Notes: generated by a model not told the origin, from the letters alone. 64,000 nt of DNA from DASTSN01 sp035760665 (GCA_035760665.1 DASTSN010000025.1:1-64000), one strand, 5' to 3'; positions 34,960-43,701 are shown, counted from the stretch's first letter. Numbers and translations: made by a program.

Positions 34960-35865
34960 ATGAAAGATATTAGTTCAAAAACATTTTGTGAAGAAAGTAT
35001 TCAAAAAATGCTTAAAAAATCACAAACTAAGTTGATATTTCCCATTATCACATTTGCATTAGTTAAGAAATATAATGAATCGGCTAAAGATATTTTTACT
35101 GATAAAGATATAAGAAACGAGTATAAGGATGCCGTAAAGTTTTTTTCAAAATATCTCAATCATGATCTTCATATTGGAGGTAAATATTATGATGCTTATC
35201 CAGTACGAAACTTACCTAAATATGGTGTGCTTAAAGTAAAGGAAAAGCATTTCACCTTACAAAATCCGTACAAAGAAAATGCAAAACATCTGGAGCAGTG
35301 GATTCCTAAAACTATAAAGCAATTTATATCTGCCAAAATAGGTGACATCCCTAGATTAGCAGCACCAGAATATCGGTTTGAACTTGCCTCCAATCTAGTC
35401 TTATTTTCAGATTTTATAACAGATAATATTTCTTTAAATCCGGCAAACTTTGAGGTCTTCAGCTTTGCAATAATTAAAGTTCACCTTGAAAAGTTTGCTT
35501 GTAAAATTTACAGAGATACGAGAACTTCAGCATATGATCAGGGGGTTGATTTATCTACCAACTTTGGTGTAGTTTATCAAGTAAAAAAACTAAAACTTTT
35601 CAGCAAAAAAGTAGCTGATGATATTTATTCAGAAATTAAATTGAATTTTGATGAAGAACGCATGACTGACGGTAAGGTTATCATAGTGATAGATGATATA
35701 TCAAAAGAAATCAAGAATTATTTGGTTAATATGAAAATTCAATCAATCAGTAAAAAAGAAATCATAAACTTGTCCAATCAATTTGATAACTTAGAAGACA
35801 GAATGAAAGTTCTAAGAATAATATATGATGAGTTTCGGCGTGAATATGAAAGCCAGGTAAAATAA
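34960..35865 (+). CDS. Putative PD-(D/E)xK-type nuclease (QxK variant), possibly a type II restriction-like enzyme
   Basis: I cannot assign a family with certainty. The 301-residue protein has a helical N-terminal half (about 1-125) and a C-terminal part in which residues 195-213 read GVDLSTNFGVVYQVKKLKL. Asp197, with Gln207-x-Lys209 ten residues later on a predicted beta hairpin, matches the PD-QxK core of restriction-type and Mrr-type nucleases; Glu165 or Glu177 in the preceding helix could complete the site. HaeII-type restriction enzymes are a possible match from memory. The DNA is clearly AT-rich: sample lines contain 27-33% G+C against 50% in dusB. No methyltransferase gene adjoins it. 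A small gene follows after nine bases. Likely acquired horizontally. Confidence 0.5.
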   Translation: MKDISSKTFCEESIQKMLKKSQTKLIFPIITFALVKKYNESAKDIFTDKDIRNEYKDAVKFFSKYLNHDLHIGGKYYDAYPVRNLPKYGVLKVKEKHFTLQNPYKENAKHLEQWIPKTIKQFISAKIGDIPRLAAPEYRFELASNLVLFSDFITDNISLNPANFEVFSFAIIKVHLEKFACKIYRDTRTSAYDQGVDLSTNFGVVYQVKKLKLFSKKVADDIYSEIKLNFDEERMTDGKVIIVIDDISKEIKNYLVNMKIQSISKKEIINLSNQFDNLEDRMKVLRIIYDEFRREYESQVK

Positions 35866-35874
35866 TCTAAACTT

Positions 35875-36117
35875 ATGAGTGACTTTATTACTTTTCAAAA
35901 CAACGCTTTTCCTATTAGGTATCTATCCTTGAAAGGATGGGGTGAAAATTTACCTATAAGCACTTATGATTTACAAAATCAATTAATAAACGATCATTGT
36001 TTATACACAAATGAAGAAGCACAACAAATAGATGAACAAATATTTTTTTATGTAGACAACAAAGAAATAAAATTACCTGAAACTACTCTTGGCACATTGG
36101 TTTTATTAAATTTATAA
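35875..36117 (+). CDS. Small AT-rich gene of unknown function, probable partner of the nuclease-like gene
   Basis: An 80-residue acidic protein, not recognised. It begins MSDFITFQNNAF and is mostly short strands and helices with a Glu/Asp/Gln-rich middle (about 44-58) and no transmembrane segment or Cys pair. The nine-base gap to the preceding nuclease-like gene, the same strand and the same low G+C (27% in the line at 36001) suggest one transferred two-gene unit. Roles as inhibitor, immunity or specificity partner are possible but rest only on this arrangement. It converges on the peroxidase gene with 35 bases between. Confidence 0.5.
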   Translation: MSDFITFQNNAFPIRYLSLKGWGENLPISTYDLQNQLINDHCLYTNEEAQQIDEQIFFYVDNKEIKLPETTLGTLVLLNL

Positions 36118-36152
36118 TTAAAGCTGAAATCATCTTATTCAACACCTCTTCA

Positions 36153-36857
36153 TTATTTTACCAAACCTGTCACCTCCTCGCTCAGAGGCGATACTGCAGG
36201 TGCAAAATAATGCGTTAGTACACCTTCCCGATTTACAAGGTATTTTGAAAAATTCCACACCGGCGCCTGATCATTCCACCCATTCAGCGAGTGGCTGGTC
36301 AGCCAGTCAAACACAGGGTTTTGCCCGGGTTTTCTGACAACAATGCTCTTTTTTGCCAATGGAAATGTAACCCCGAAATTGATTTTACAAAAACTGGCAA
36401 TTTCTTCATCAGATCCTTTCTCCTGCTGCTTAAAATCGTTGGCAGGAAAGCCGATCACTACCAGGTCCTTTCCATATTCGCTGTACAATTGCTGCAGTTC
36501 ATCATATTGTGGCGTATACCCGCAGTCAGAGGCGGTATTCACCAGTAAAACATTTTTGCCGCGCAGTGCCGAGAGGGCAAGCGTGTCTCCATTGTTCAGC
36601 AAAACCTGCAAATCATAAAAAGACGTCACAGGCGGAATATTTTTTTCATTCACGCGAACGTTTTGCTGTTTGCTTCCCAGCATGCGCTGCAGCCCGGTAA
36701 AGACCGGGTATAGAGCTTTTAATACTTTTTGTCTTGTGGTCATTGCCGGAGATTTTAAATTCACCATTTCTACATATCCCCAAAATACAAGTGCAACTGC
36801 CGATATAACAAGCAGGAGTCTTTTTAGTTTTCGGTAAATATTTTTTGCTTTACTCAC
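36153..36857 (-). CDS. Glutathione peroxidase-family thiol peroxidase, membrane-anchored
   Basis: The 234-residue protein has an N-terminal transmembrane anchor (about 14-30) followed by a GPx domain (about 80-234). The peroxidatic Cys112 sits in NTASDCGYTPQYDEL, with the family motifs VIGFPANDFKQQEKGSDEEI and WNFSKYLVN (catalytic Trp/Asn). It uses Cys rather than selenocysteine and is expected to reduce peroxides with thioredoxin. Position 115-116 reads TP rather than the usual FT of CGFT. The GTG start overlaps the aldehyde dehydrogenase stop by one base, so the two genes are translationally linked. Confidence 0.88.
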   Translation of the reverse strand: MSKAKNIYRKLKRLLLVISAVALVFWGYVEMVNLKSPAMTTRQKVLKALYPVFTGLQRMLGSKQQNVRVNEKNIPPVTSFYDLQVLLNNGDTLALSALRGKNVLLVNTASDCGYTPQYDELQQLYSEYGKDLVVIGFPANDFKQQEKGSDEEIASFCKINFGVTFPLAKKSIVVRKPGQNPVFDWLTSHSLNGWNDQAPVWNFSKYLVNREGVLTHYFAPAVSPLSEEVTGLVK

Positions 36858-38227
36858 TATCGTATAATTCGTTTAAACAATTTCAATTTTCCTTGAAAGG
36901 GCGGATATTTAATGGCGGGATCAAACCAGGTGGGTGTTTTCATAACCGCTTTTTTGTACGTAAACACCTCAAACGAATGTTTGCCATGATAACCGCCCAT
37001 GCCGCTGGTACCAATACCGCCAAACGGCAAATTGTGATTGGTAAATTGCCAGGCTGTATTGTTAATGCAGCCGTTTCCAAATGGCAGGCTTGTCATCCAC
37101 TCCTTTTGGGTTTGCGGATTGCGGGTGAATAGATAGAAAGATAACGGGTGAGAATTTCTTTCAATCATGCGTAGCGCCTCCTCCCTGTTTTTAAAGGCAA
37201 AAACAGGCAGTATGGGGCCAAAAATTTCCTCCTGCAACAATCCCGCCCCGGGCGTAATATCCTCCATGATTGTAGGAGCTATATACAGGCGTTCCCGGTC
37301 ATGCTGCCCGCCGTACACAATTTTTCCCTGGGATAGATACGCGGTAAGCCGGTCAAACTGGCGGCTGTTAATAATTTTCCCATAATTATCATTTACAGAG
37401 GCATCGTCTCCATAAAATTTCCGGATGCAGCTTTTCAGTTCCTGCAGGAACAATTCCTTGACTGTTTCGTGTACCAGCACATAATCCGGCGATACACACA
37501 TCTGACCGGCATTCGAAAATTTGCCAATCCCGATTCTTCGGGCCGCTACCTTCAAATTCGCATCAGCTTCCACTACACAGGGATCTTTTCCACCCAGTTC
37601 AAGGGTTACCGGCGTAAGCGTTTTAGCCGCCATTTGATAAATGGCTTTGCCAACAGCGGTGCTGCCGGTGTAAAAAATATGATCAAACCGGTAACTGTTC
37701 AGCATGTCTGGTATCACTGCTGCGCCATCGCCCTGTACAACCTGCAAAAATTCAGCGGGAAACGTTTTCTTCATCATTTCTTCAATCAGGCTTGCTGTGG
37801 CAGGGGCATGTTCACTAGGTTTCAGCACCACGCAATTACCCGCAGCAATAGCTCCCACAACAGGAATCAGCAATAGCTGCAAGGGAAAATTCCAGGTGCC
37901 GATGATGAGTACCACGCCCTTTGCCGAGGGATAGATCCTACTGCGCGAAGGCAGATTTAACAGATTGGTACGCACTTTTTGGGGTTGCATCCATTTGCGC
38001 AAATGTTTCAGCGCATAATTTATTTCCTGTAACAACAAGCCGGTCTCCGTGGCCCATACTTCCTCCGGGCTCTTCTTCAAATCAGCATACAGCGCATCAT
38101 AAATAGCCTGTTCGTGTTCCAGCACCACCTGCCGGAACAGCCTGAGCTGTTCTTTGCGAAAAGAAAAGGCATGTGTTGATCCTTTCTCGAAAAAAGACCG
38201 CATGTCGGCAAAAGTTGTGTGGCTCAT
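36857..38227 (-). CDS. Aldehyde dehydrogenase family protein
   Basis: The 456-residue NAD(P)-dependent enzyme has the Rossmann cofactor site (VLIIGTWNFPLQLLLIP and FYTGSTAVGKAI), the catalytic Glu in TLELGGKDPCVV and the nucleophile Cys near 244 in FSNAGQMCVSPDYVL. It then has EEIFGPILPVF and the terminal LPFGGIGTSGMGGYHGKHSF. The length and the ending resemble ALDH3-type fatty/aromatic aldehyde dehydrogenases. It shares a one-base stop/start overlap with the downstream peroxidase gene, which suggests joint expression against lipid peroxidation products; that link is inference. Confidence 0.95.
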   Translation of the reverse strand: MSHTTFADMRSFFEKGSTHAFSFRKEQLRLFRQVVLEHEQAIYDALYADLKKSPEEVWATETGLLLQEINYALKHLRKWMQPQKVRTNLLNLPSRSRIYPSAKGVVLIIGTWNFPLQLLLIPVVGAIAAGNCVVLKPSEHAPATASLIEEMMKKTFPAEFLQVVQGDGAAVIPDMLNSYRFDHIFYTGSTAVGKAIYQMAAKTLTPVTLELGGKDPCVVEADANLKVAARRIGIGKFSNAGQMCVSPDYVLVHETVKELFLQELKSCIRKFYGDDASVNDNYGKIINSRQFDRLTAYLSQGKIVYGGQHDRERLYIAPTIMEDITPGAGLLQEEIFGPILPVFAFKNREEALRMIERNSHPLSFYLFTRNPQTQKEWMTSLPFGNGCINNTAWQFTNHNLPFGGIGTSGMGGYHGKHSFEVFTYKKAVMKTPTWFDPAIKYPPFQGKLKLFKRIIR

Positions 38228-38366
38228 GTTCGGTTTTTTGTCAACTGTAATTTACGCCAAACCGAATTGCCGGAAAATGAAAAACACGTTGTTGTCGCTG
38301 AGTGTTGTAACAACTTTCTGCTTGCTGGAAGAAATTTTTCAAAAAATGTACACCTTCAGGAACACT

Positions 38367-39479
38367 TTACACCCTGAGGAAGATCTTTTTCTTATACATA
38401 AAATACAGGAAGGCCCATTTCACCAGCACCAGGCAAATGGCCATCACTACAGCGTTGTAGGGGTTGCCAACCAATTGGCCGAGCCAGCCAAAGAACCCGT
38501 TAGTAGAATATTGCCAGTTTATAAATCGGCCGGACATATATATAAGTATCGAGTTCATACCGATAACTTTAAAAAAGAACGCCCAGCTTTTATGGCCCAG
38601 CACATCAATGATGTAATAAAAAAGCGCCAGCAGCAGCAGGCTGTAACCGCCAACATTCAGCACAAAAGAACTGGTCCATAAGTTTTTATTGATAGGAAAA
38701 TCCAGGTTCCATATTTGTGCAAGTGCCAGGAAAATAATACCGGCAATGGCCATGTATAATGGTTTCTTTGCTTTGGCTGCAGGATTATTTTTTAAAAAAT
38801 TACCGGTAATGATGCCGAGCAGGCCGGTGCCAATGGCTGGTATGGTTGACATCAGGCCCTCGGGATCGTGAATGCCTAAATAAAGCTTTCCGGGTAAAAT
38901 GGTACGATCAATATAAGAAGCAAAATTTCCTTCCATTGTAAGATCGCCAGGAGCGAAACCGGGAGCAGCTGTAAATTTTAACAGTAACCAGTAGCCGAGA
39001 ATAATCGCAAAAAACCAAATGACCTGGGCTCGTTCTTTTGTATACAGGTAAATGATATTGGCAAACATATAAGCCAGTCCGATGCGGCCAAGCACACTGG
39101 CAAAACGGATTTCGGAGAGCGGTTTTATATGCAGGCCGTTATTATAAATAATACCCAGCAGCACCAGGATCAGTCCTCTTTTAATCACTCTCCACAACAG
39201 CTGCTGTTTTGTTTTTCCTTTTTCCAGCTCTCTTCCTACAGAATAAGGAGTGGCCACCCCGGCAATAAACAGAAACAATGGAAAAATCAGGTCATAGAAA
39301 TGAAAGCCATTCCAGTCGGGATGGGTCAGCTGCGTGGAAACTGCACCCCAAACAGGCGAACCCGTGGCTTTGGCAAGTCCGTGAAAAATTTCTTCGGCTC
39401 CCATGATCCAGAACATATCAAAGCCGCGAAGGGCATCAAGGGAGTACAGTCGTTGGCTGGCAATCGTTGGTTGTGTCAT
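38367..39479 (-). CDS. NagX/HGSNAT-like acyltransferase family membrane protein (DUF5009-type)
   Basis: The 370-residue polytopic protein opens with the family signature SLDALRGFDMFWI followed by the conserved EEIF, then FHFYDLIFPLFLFIAG, and shows about ten hydrophobic segments. This matches the heparan-alpha-glucosaminide N-acetyltransferase-like/NagX proteins of Bacteroidota, thought to move acetyl groups across the membrane to amino sugars. The activity of the bacterial members is little tested. The gene is monocistronic; 38228-38366 and 39480-39670 hold no recognisable gene. Confidence 0.85.
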   Translation of the reverse strand: MTQPTIASQRLYSLDALRGFDMFWIMGAEEIFHGLAKATGSPVWGAVSTQLTHPDWNGFHFYDLIFPLFLFIAGVATPYSVGRELEKGKTKQQLLWRVIKRGLILVLLGIIYNNGLHIKPLSEIRFASVLGRIGLAYMFANIIYLYTKERAQVIWFFAIILGYWLLLKFTAAPGFAPGDLTMEGNFASYIDRTILPGKLYLGIHDPEGLMSTIPAIGTGLLGIITGNFLKNNPAAKAKKPLYMAIAGIIFLALAQIWNLDFPINKNLWTSSFVLNVGGYSLLLLALFYYIIDVLGHKSWAFFFKVIGMNSILIYMSGRFINWQYSTNGFFGWLGQLVGNPYNAVVMAICLVLVKWAFLYFMYKKKIFLRV

Positions 39480-39670
39480 AAATGTTTTTTTGCTGGCGAA
39501 ACTGGACAGGCTAATGGTAGTAACGGTACGTACTATTCAAAATAAAAAAGAAGATAAGGCAGTTTTAAAGTTAATGGGTTTATCGAAAAACCGGAGAAAA
39601 AATCAAATTTGTGCAATAATTTAATAAGAAAAGTATACTTCCGGATCGTATGGGTTGATGAAAAAACGAA

Positions 39671-40591
39671 TCATTTCTTTGCAAAATGAGCCTGCATGAC
39701 AAGCGGATAATCAGCCAGCGCTTCTTCCGGCGAACCAATATCCGGGTGCCATAGCTTTTCCCATTCAAAACTGTAGTAACCAGTATAACCGTTTTTATAA
39801 AGTATATCAATTGCCTCAAAAATGGGCGTTTCCCCTTTGCCAACATGAACATATTTTTCCTTTCCATCTACCCATACCAGGTCTTTAATATGCGTGTGAC
39901 GGATGTATGCTTTTAACTCATTATACACCCGGGCCGGTGGTTCTTTGGTAACTGACCACATATTGACAATATCCCACACCAGGCCAACCTGCGGATGATT
40001 GACAGATTCCATAATCATTTTCAGTTCCTTTGTCTTTACAGCATCACCGTGTGACTCCATCAGCACTGACACGTTGGTTCCTTTTGCATAATTTCCCAGT
40101 TCTGCAAGGTTTTCAATAATCACATCAATCACAGCCGCTCTGGCATCATCATCGGGAAGTTTATTGGGAAATACACGAACATAGGGACAATTAATTTTTC
40201 CAGCCAGGTCAATAAACCGTTTGGCTTCATCCAGGTTTTTCTGTCGTTCAGTTTTATCGGTATGGTGCATTTCTGCAGAAGAGCCCAGGTCAACGATTTT
40301 AAGATGCTTGTCTTCGACCTGGCGGATTGTGCGGGTAATTTGTTCAGCACTGCTAAACTCGGGGCATTTTATTAAGTCCAGTTGCCGCTGAATACCGCGG
40401 ATCTCAATTCCGCTATACCGGTGCCGGCTTGCGAAATTGAGTATATCAGCAAAAGTCCAGTCAGGGCAACCAAGCGTTGAAAACGATAAAAGTGGCTGTT
40501 GTTTTTTATTGGCTAAAAAATCGCCGGCAAAGAGCAGGCTCATGAATCCTGTGGATGTTTTTAAAAAATCCCTCCTGGAAGCCTGTTTCAT
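39671..40591 (-). CDS. Sugar phosphate isomerase/epimerase (xylose isomerase-like TIM barrel), Tat-exported
   Basis: The 306-residue protein starts with a twin-arginine signal (SRRDFLKTSTGF) that targets the folded protein to the periplasm. The AP-endonuclease-2/xylose-isomerase TIM barrel follows, with metal-site style motifs GIEIRGI, VLMESHGDAVKT, GLVWDIVNMW, RHTHIKDLVW and the closing YYSFEWEK. Proteins of this type in Bacteroidota act in polyol or keto-sugar metabolism, often with Gfo/Idh/MocA enzymes and DUF1080 hydrolases; a DUF1080 gene is two genes away. Confidence 0.88.
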   Translation of the reverse strand: MKQASRRDFLKTSTGFMSLLFAGDFLANKKQQPLLSFSTLGCPDWTFADILNFASRHRYSGIEIRGIQRQLDLIKCPEFSSAEQITRTIRQVEDKHLKIVDLGSSAEMHHTDKTERQKNLDEAKRFIDLAGKINCPYVRVFPNKLPDDDARAAVIDVIIENLAELGNYAKGTNVSVLMESHGDAVKTKELKMIMESVNHPQVGLVWDIVNMWSVTKEPPARVYNELKAYIRHTHIKDLVWVDGKEKYVHVGKGETPIFEAIDILYKNGYTGYYSFEWEKLWHPDIGSPEEALADYPLVMQAHFAKK

Positions 40592-40701
40592 ACGCTGATC
40601 TTTTTTTAAATGTACTAACTTCCCAAGAATTACGATAACACCTTGGTTTGTTACTGAAAAACCGGACAGTCCGGAAGTGTTACCAAGGAATAAGATACGT
40701 T

Positions 40702-41139
40702 ATGACAGAGGAGTATTTTATGATGCAGGCCCTCAAAGAAGCGCGGCTTGCTTTTGATGAGGAAGAGGTACCCGTGGGTGCCGTAGTGGTGATGAATGGA
40801 AAAATCATTGCCCGTGGCCGTAATATGGTGGAACGGCTGAATGATCCCACGGCTCATGCAGAAATCATTGCACTGACGGCAGCATTTAATTCGCTGGGAA
40901 GCAAGTACCTGCCTGATGCTGCTATTTATATAACGGTTGAGCCTTGCCTGATGTGTGCTGGCGCCCTTTATTGGAGTAAGATAGGAAAGATAGTGTATGG
41001 CGCAGATGATGAAAAAAACGGGTACAAAAAAACCGCCGGCAGCAACTGGCCTTTTCACCCAAAAACAGAACTGATACGCGGCATCCTGAAAGAGGAATGC
41101 AGTGATTTGATGAAAACGTTTTTTAAACGCAAACGATAA
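40702..41139 (+). CDS. tadA: tRNA adenosine(34) deaminase TadA
   Basis: TadA converts the wobble adenosine of tRNA-Arg(ACG) to inosine. The 145-residue protein has the zinc-cytidine-deaminase core: HAE at 52-54 (His52 zinc ligand, Glu54 catalytic) and PCLMC at 81-85 (two zinc Cys), with DDEKNGYKKTAG and the C-terminal RGILKEECSDLMKTFF helix. The ATG at 40702 is chosen; an upstream in-frame start adds a non-homologous 18-residue extension. It converges on the DUF1080 gene. Confidence 0.95.
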   Translation: MTEEYFMMQALKEARLAFDEEEVPVGAVVVMNGKIIARGRNMVERLNDPTAHAEIIALTAAFNSLGSKYLPDAAIYITVEPCLMCAGALYWSKIGKIVYGADDEKNGYKKTAGSNWPFHPKTELIRGILKEECSDLMKTFFKRKR

Positions 41140-41161
41140 ATGGTAGCTTAAAAAAGCAGCA

Positions 41162-41872
41162 CTAGAGCTTCCTGATTTTAATATTTTTAAACCAGATACC
41201 GCCTCCGTGATCCTGTAAAGCTATGTGGCCTGTTTTTGCCATTCCATAATCAGGATAATCTTTCCATTTACCTTCTTTTTTGCGTTTCTCCCAGTCAGGC
41301 GTCCAGGCATAAAAATCAGCCACTTTTTCACCATTCAGCCAGTGTTCTACATGATTGCCATTTACCACGATCACTGTATGGTTATATTCGCCGGCCGGTT
41401 TTGACGCAATTTTCACCGGTGGGTGCATAGCATAATCGGCTCCGCTTTTTTGCCAGTCTTCCAGTTTCTCTTCATACCCCAAATCGTCGATCAGTTGGTA
41501 TTCAGGACCTGTTTCGTAAGAAGCATTGTGCGTTTCCAGCACATGGTACAAAATGCCGCTATTGGCACCCTTTGCCACCTTCCAGTCTATTTGCAGCTCA
41601 AAGCTGCCATACTGCTCTTTTGTTACAAGGTCGGACCGGTGATGAACATTTTCTGTTTTACAATGCAGTTCCCCATTCACCACTTCCCAGCTGTCGTCTT
41701 GCCCGTTTTTAAACGTACGCCAGTCGCTGGTTGATTTACCGTCAAACAATAACTGCCAGCCTGCCTTTTTTTCCGCCTCCGTCAGTTCATTATCTTTTTG
41801 TGATACTGTAAAAGCAGTCATAATAAACCCTATAAAAATGAACAGAAAACCGGCTGTAATTTTTTTTCCCAT
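41162..41872 (-). CDS. Exported DUF1080 (3-keto-disaccharide hydrolase-like) protein
   Basis: The 236-residue protein has a signal peptide (to about 24) and a DUF1080 beta-jelly-roll: WQLLFDGKSTSDWRTFKN, GELHCKTENVHHRSDLVTKEQYG read as two strands, FELQIDWKVAKGANSGILYH, YEYQL-type and PVKIASKPAGEYNHTVIVVN, with the ending IALQDHGGGIWFKNIKIRKL. Family members bind or cleave 3-keto-glucosides and related sugars and are abundant in Chitinophagaceae and Planctomycetes. The Tat-exported isomerase at 39.7 kb could act in the same sugar route. Confidence 0.9.
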   Translation of the reverse strand: MGKKITAGFLFIFIGFIMTAFTVSQKDNELTEAEKKAGWQLLFDGKSTSDWRTFKNGQDDSWEVVNGELHCKTENVHHRSDLVTKEQYGSFELQIDWKVAKGANSGILYHVLETHNASYETGPEYQLIDDLGYEEKLEDWQKSGADYAMHPPVKIASKPAGEYNHTVIVVNGNHVEHWLNGEKVADFYAWTPDWEKRKKEGKWKDYPDYGMAKTGHIALQDHGGGIWFKNIKIRKL

Positions 41873-42041
41873 AAATTAATTTTTTCTAACTTTTTTGCGC
41901 TGTAGCCTACAACCATCGGCTAACGTGCAAACAGGACATCAACAGCCAGAGAAAGATACTTATTTTTTATAAAATACGCTGTTGCGGGATTTATTCCGGT
42001 TATCGAAATAACAACTACCCGTTAAATCGGCATATGTTCTG

Positions 42042-42049
42042 TAAATTTG
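42042..42049 (+). promoter_or_regulatory. TAnnTTTG -7 box upstream of the superoxide dismutase gene
   Basis: TAAATTTG matches the consensus and lies 42 bases before the ATG at 42092. The remainder of 41873-42091 has no gene. Confidence 0.4.
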
Positions 42050-42091
42050 CAATCCTTAGCAGAAATCATTGTTCATTGAAAATCTTTAGTT

Positions 42092-42700
42092 ATGGCATTT
42101 ACATTACCTGCGTTACCATATGCACACGATGCGTTGGAACCACACATTGACACGCTGACCATGCAGATTCATCATGGAAAACATCACCAGGCTTACGTAG
42201 ATAACCTGAATAAAGCTATTGCCGGTACGCCGCATGAAAATAAGTCACTGGACGAAATCATCAAATCAGCCGGAACGATCAGTACGGCTGTACGTAACAA
42301 CGGTGGTGGCCACTGGAATCATACCTTTTTTTGGGAAAGCCTTGCACCAAATGCAGGCGGCCAACCATCCGGCAATCTGGCCGAGGCCATCAATGCAGCT
42401 TTTGGATCATTTGATGGATTCAAAGAAAAATTCAACAATGCCGGTATGTCACGCTTTGGCAGCGGCTGGGCATGGCTGATAGTAAAGGAGGGAAAACTGG
42501 AAGTGGTGTCTACACCTAACCAGGACAACCCGTTGATGGATGTGGCTGAAGTGAAAGGCACTCCCGTGCTGGGTGTTGACGTTTGGGAACATGCCTATTA
42601 CCTGAAATATCAAAATCGCAGGGCTGAGTACCTGGGTGCTTTTTGGAACGTGATCAACTGGCAAAAAATTACCGAACGGTATGAAGCTGCTGTCAAATAA
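42092..42700 (+). CDS. Superoxide dismutase (Fe/Mn family)
   Basis: The 202-residue cytoplasmic enzyme shows all ligands of the family: His27 in [13 protein letters not shown], the His of [11 protein letters not shown], Asp and His in [17 protein letters not shown]. Key outer-sphere residues ([16 protein letters not shown]) are present. Metal choice between Fe and Mn cannot be fixed by eye, although [10 protein letters not shown] and the absence of AQ-type pattern do not exclude either. It is a single gene with its own promoter-like box and terminator. Confidence 0.97.
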   Translation: MAFTLPALPYAHDALEPHIDTLTMQIHHGKHHQAYVDNLNKAIAGTPHENKSLDEIIKSAGTISTAVRNNGGGHWNHTFFWESLAPNAGGQPSGNLAEAINAAFGSFDGFKEKFNNAGMSRFGSGWAWLIVKEGKLEVVSTPNQDNPLMDVAEVKGTPVLGVDVWEHAYYLKYQNRRAEYLGAFWNVINWQKITERYEAAVK

Positions 42701-42715
42701 TTTTTTAAGTGTCAT

Positions 42716-42748
42716 AAAAAACCGCAGTTGTGAACTGCGGTTTTTTTT
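42716..42748. terminator. Bidirectional terminator between sod and yidD
   Basis: AAAAAACCGCAGTT (42716-42729) and AACTGCGGTTTTTT (42733-42746) form a perfect 14-bp stem with loop GTG and T runs on both strands; it can end both the superoxide dismutase and the convergent yidD transcripts. Confidence 0.92.
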
Positions 42749-42980
42749 ATGGCACCGGATCGTACCCACTACCGCCCAACGGATGACAACGGGCTATGCG
42801 CTTAATAGCGAGCCAGCCCCCTTTCAATAAACCATGTTTCTTTAATGCCTCGGCAGCATATTGTGAGCAGGTTGGCGTAAAACGGCATTTACCGGCACCC
42901 AGCAATGGGGAAACAATCCATTGATATAATTTAATCAATGCAATGAAGGGAAGACTAAGTAGTTGAAGAATCGTTTTCAT
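42747..42980 (-). CDS. yidD: Membrane protein insertion efficiency factor YidD
   Basis: The 77-residue protein matches YidD: a hydrophobic/amphipathic N-terminus ([19 protein letters not shown]) and the signature [19 protein letters not shown], then [21 protein letters not shown] with a conserved third Cys. YidD assists YidC-mediated membrane insertion. Its start overlaps rnpA by 26 bases, the usual rnpA-yidD coupling. Confidence 0.95.
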   Translation of the reverse strand: MKTILQLLSLPFIALIKLYQWIVSPLLGAGKCRFTPTCSQYAAEALKKHGLLKGGWLAIKRIARCHPLGGSGYDPVP

Positions 42981-43356
42981 GAATTATCGCACAAAGCCTT
43001 TTCAAAACTACACTTGTTTTTTCAGCTGCCAGGCCAAAATCAGGCAAATCTTTTCCGGTATATATGAAAAAAACAGCCAGTTGCCTGTTTTTCATTTCCA
43101 GTGTATGTAACAGTTCTTTTTTTTGCACCCGGTACGCTTCCCTGACCAATCGTTTTATCCTGTTCCGGTCTGTTGCCTTTTTAAAATGTTTTCTGCTAAC
43201 ACCCACACCAAACATCAAGCGTTGCTTATGGCTAACTGGTATGTAAAATACCTTGAAAGGAAACTGTGAAAATACCTTTCCTTCACGAAAAACTTGCTCC
43301 AGCAGCTTCCGGCTCTTGAGCCGTTCTTGTTTGCCTAATGTGAATTGCTTTGCCAC
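42955..43356 (-). CDS. rnpA: Ribonuclease P protein component
   Basis: The 133-residue basic protein is the RnpA subunit that helps the M1 RNA trim tRNA 5' ends. It shows the start [20 protein letters not shown], the strand [19 protein letters not shown] and the RNR-core KRLVREAYR. The start codon is GTG at 43356. It lies between rpmH and yidD, the conserved order, although a hairpin separates it from rpmH. Confidence 0.95.
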   Translation of the reverse strand: MAKQFTLGKQERLKSRKLLEQVFREGKVFSQFPFKVFYIPVSHKQRLMFGVGVSRKHFKKATDRNRIKRLVREAYRVQKKELLHTLEMKNRQLAVFFIYTGKDLPDFGLAAEKTSVVLKRLCAIIHENDSSTT

Positions 43357-43392
43357 GGCTGCACAGATTTATTTCACTTTTATCAAAACAAA

Positions 43393-43419
43393 ATAGCTCC
43401 TGCAGGTTACAGGAGCTAT
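43393..43419. terminator. Hairpin terminator between rpmH and rnpA
   Basis: ATAGCTCCTG (43393-43402) and CAGGAGCTAT (43410-43419) form a perfect 10-bp stem with loop CAGGTTA, followed on the minus strand by TTTTGTTTTG. It should reduce read-through from the strongly expressed rpmH into rnpA, a usual way to give the two products different levels. Confidence 0.75.
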
Positions 43420-43475
43420 AAAAATAGATATGAATCACTTTAATCTGCCGTTAAGCAGTAAAAACAGCACAATTT

Positions 43476-43631
43476 TTATTTTAATCTGCTTTCATCGGAA
43501 ACCGTGAGTTTCTTACGGCCCTTTTTCCTGCGGCTGGCTAAAACCTTCCGGCCATTGGCAGTTTGCATACGCTTGCGAAAACCATGTACGGTTTTGCGAC
43601 GACGGCGATGAGGCTGAAATGTACGTTTCAT
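43476..43631 (-). CDS. rpmH: 50S ribosomal protein L34
   Basis: A 51-residue very basic protein: [20 protein letters not shown] at the start, then [20 protein letters not shown] and a short acidic-serine tail ending SRLK. This is the classic L34 pattern with the Bacteroidota C-terminal extension. It precedes rnpA and yidD in the conserved order and has a long leader with a -7 box at 43745-43752. Confidence 0.96.
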   Translation of the reverse strand: MKRTFQPHRRRRKTVHGFRKRMQTANGRKVLASRRKKGRKKLTVSDESRLK

Positions 43632-43701
43632 CTTATAATGCTTTTTTCACGTTTTGAAATATGGTCCGGGAGAACGAACCTGGTTTCATTTTTCGCCGAC
43701 A

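Noticed and set aside
34945..36152. Mobile element (insertion sequence or integron cassette) explaining the AT-rich island
   Set aside because: No transposase, terminal inverted repeats or attachment site could be seen; only a 7-base repeat flanks the unit, which is weak evidence.
38154..38681. 175-codon open frame on the plus strand
   Set aside because: Spans the 5' end of the aldehyde dehydrogenase gene, the intergenic gap and the 3' end of the acyltransferase gene; both minus-strand genes are well supported.
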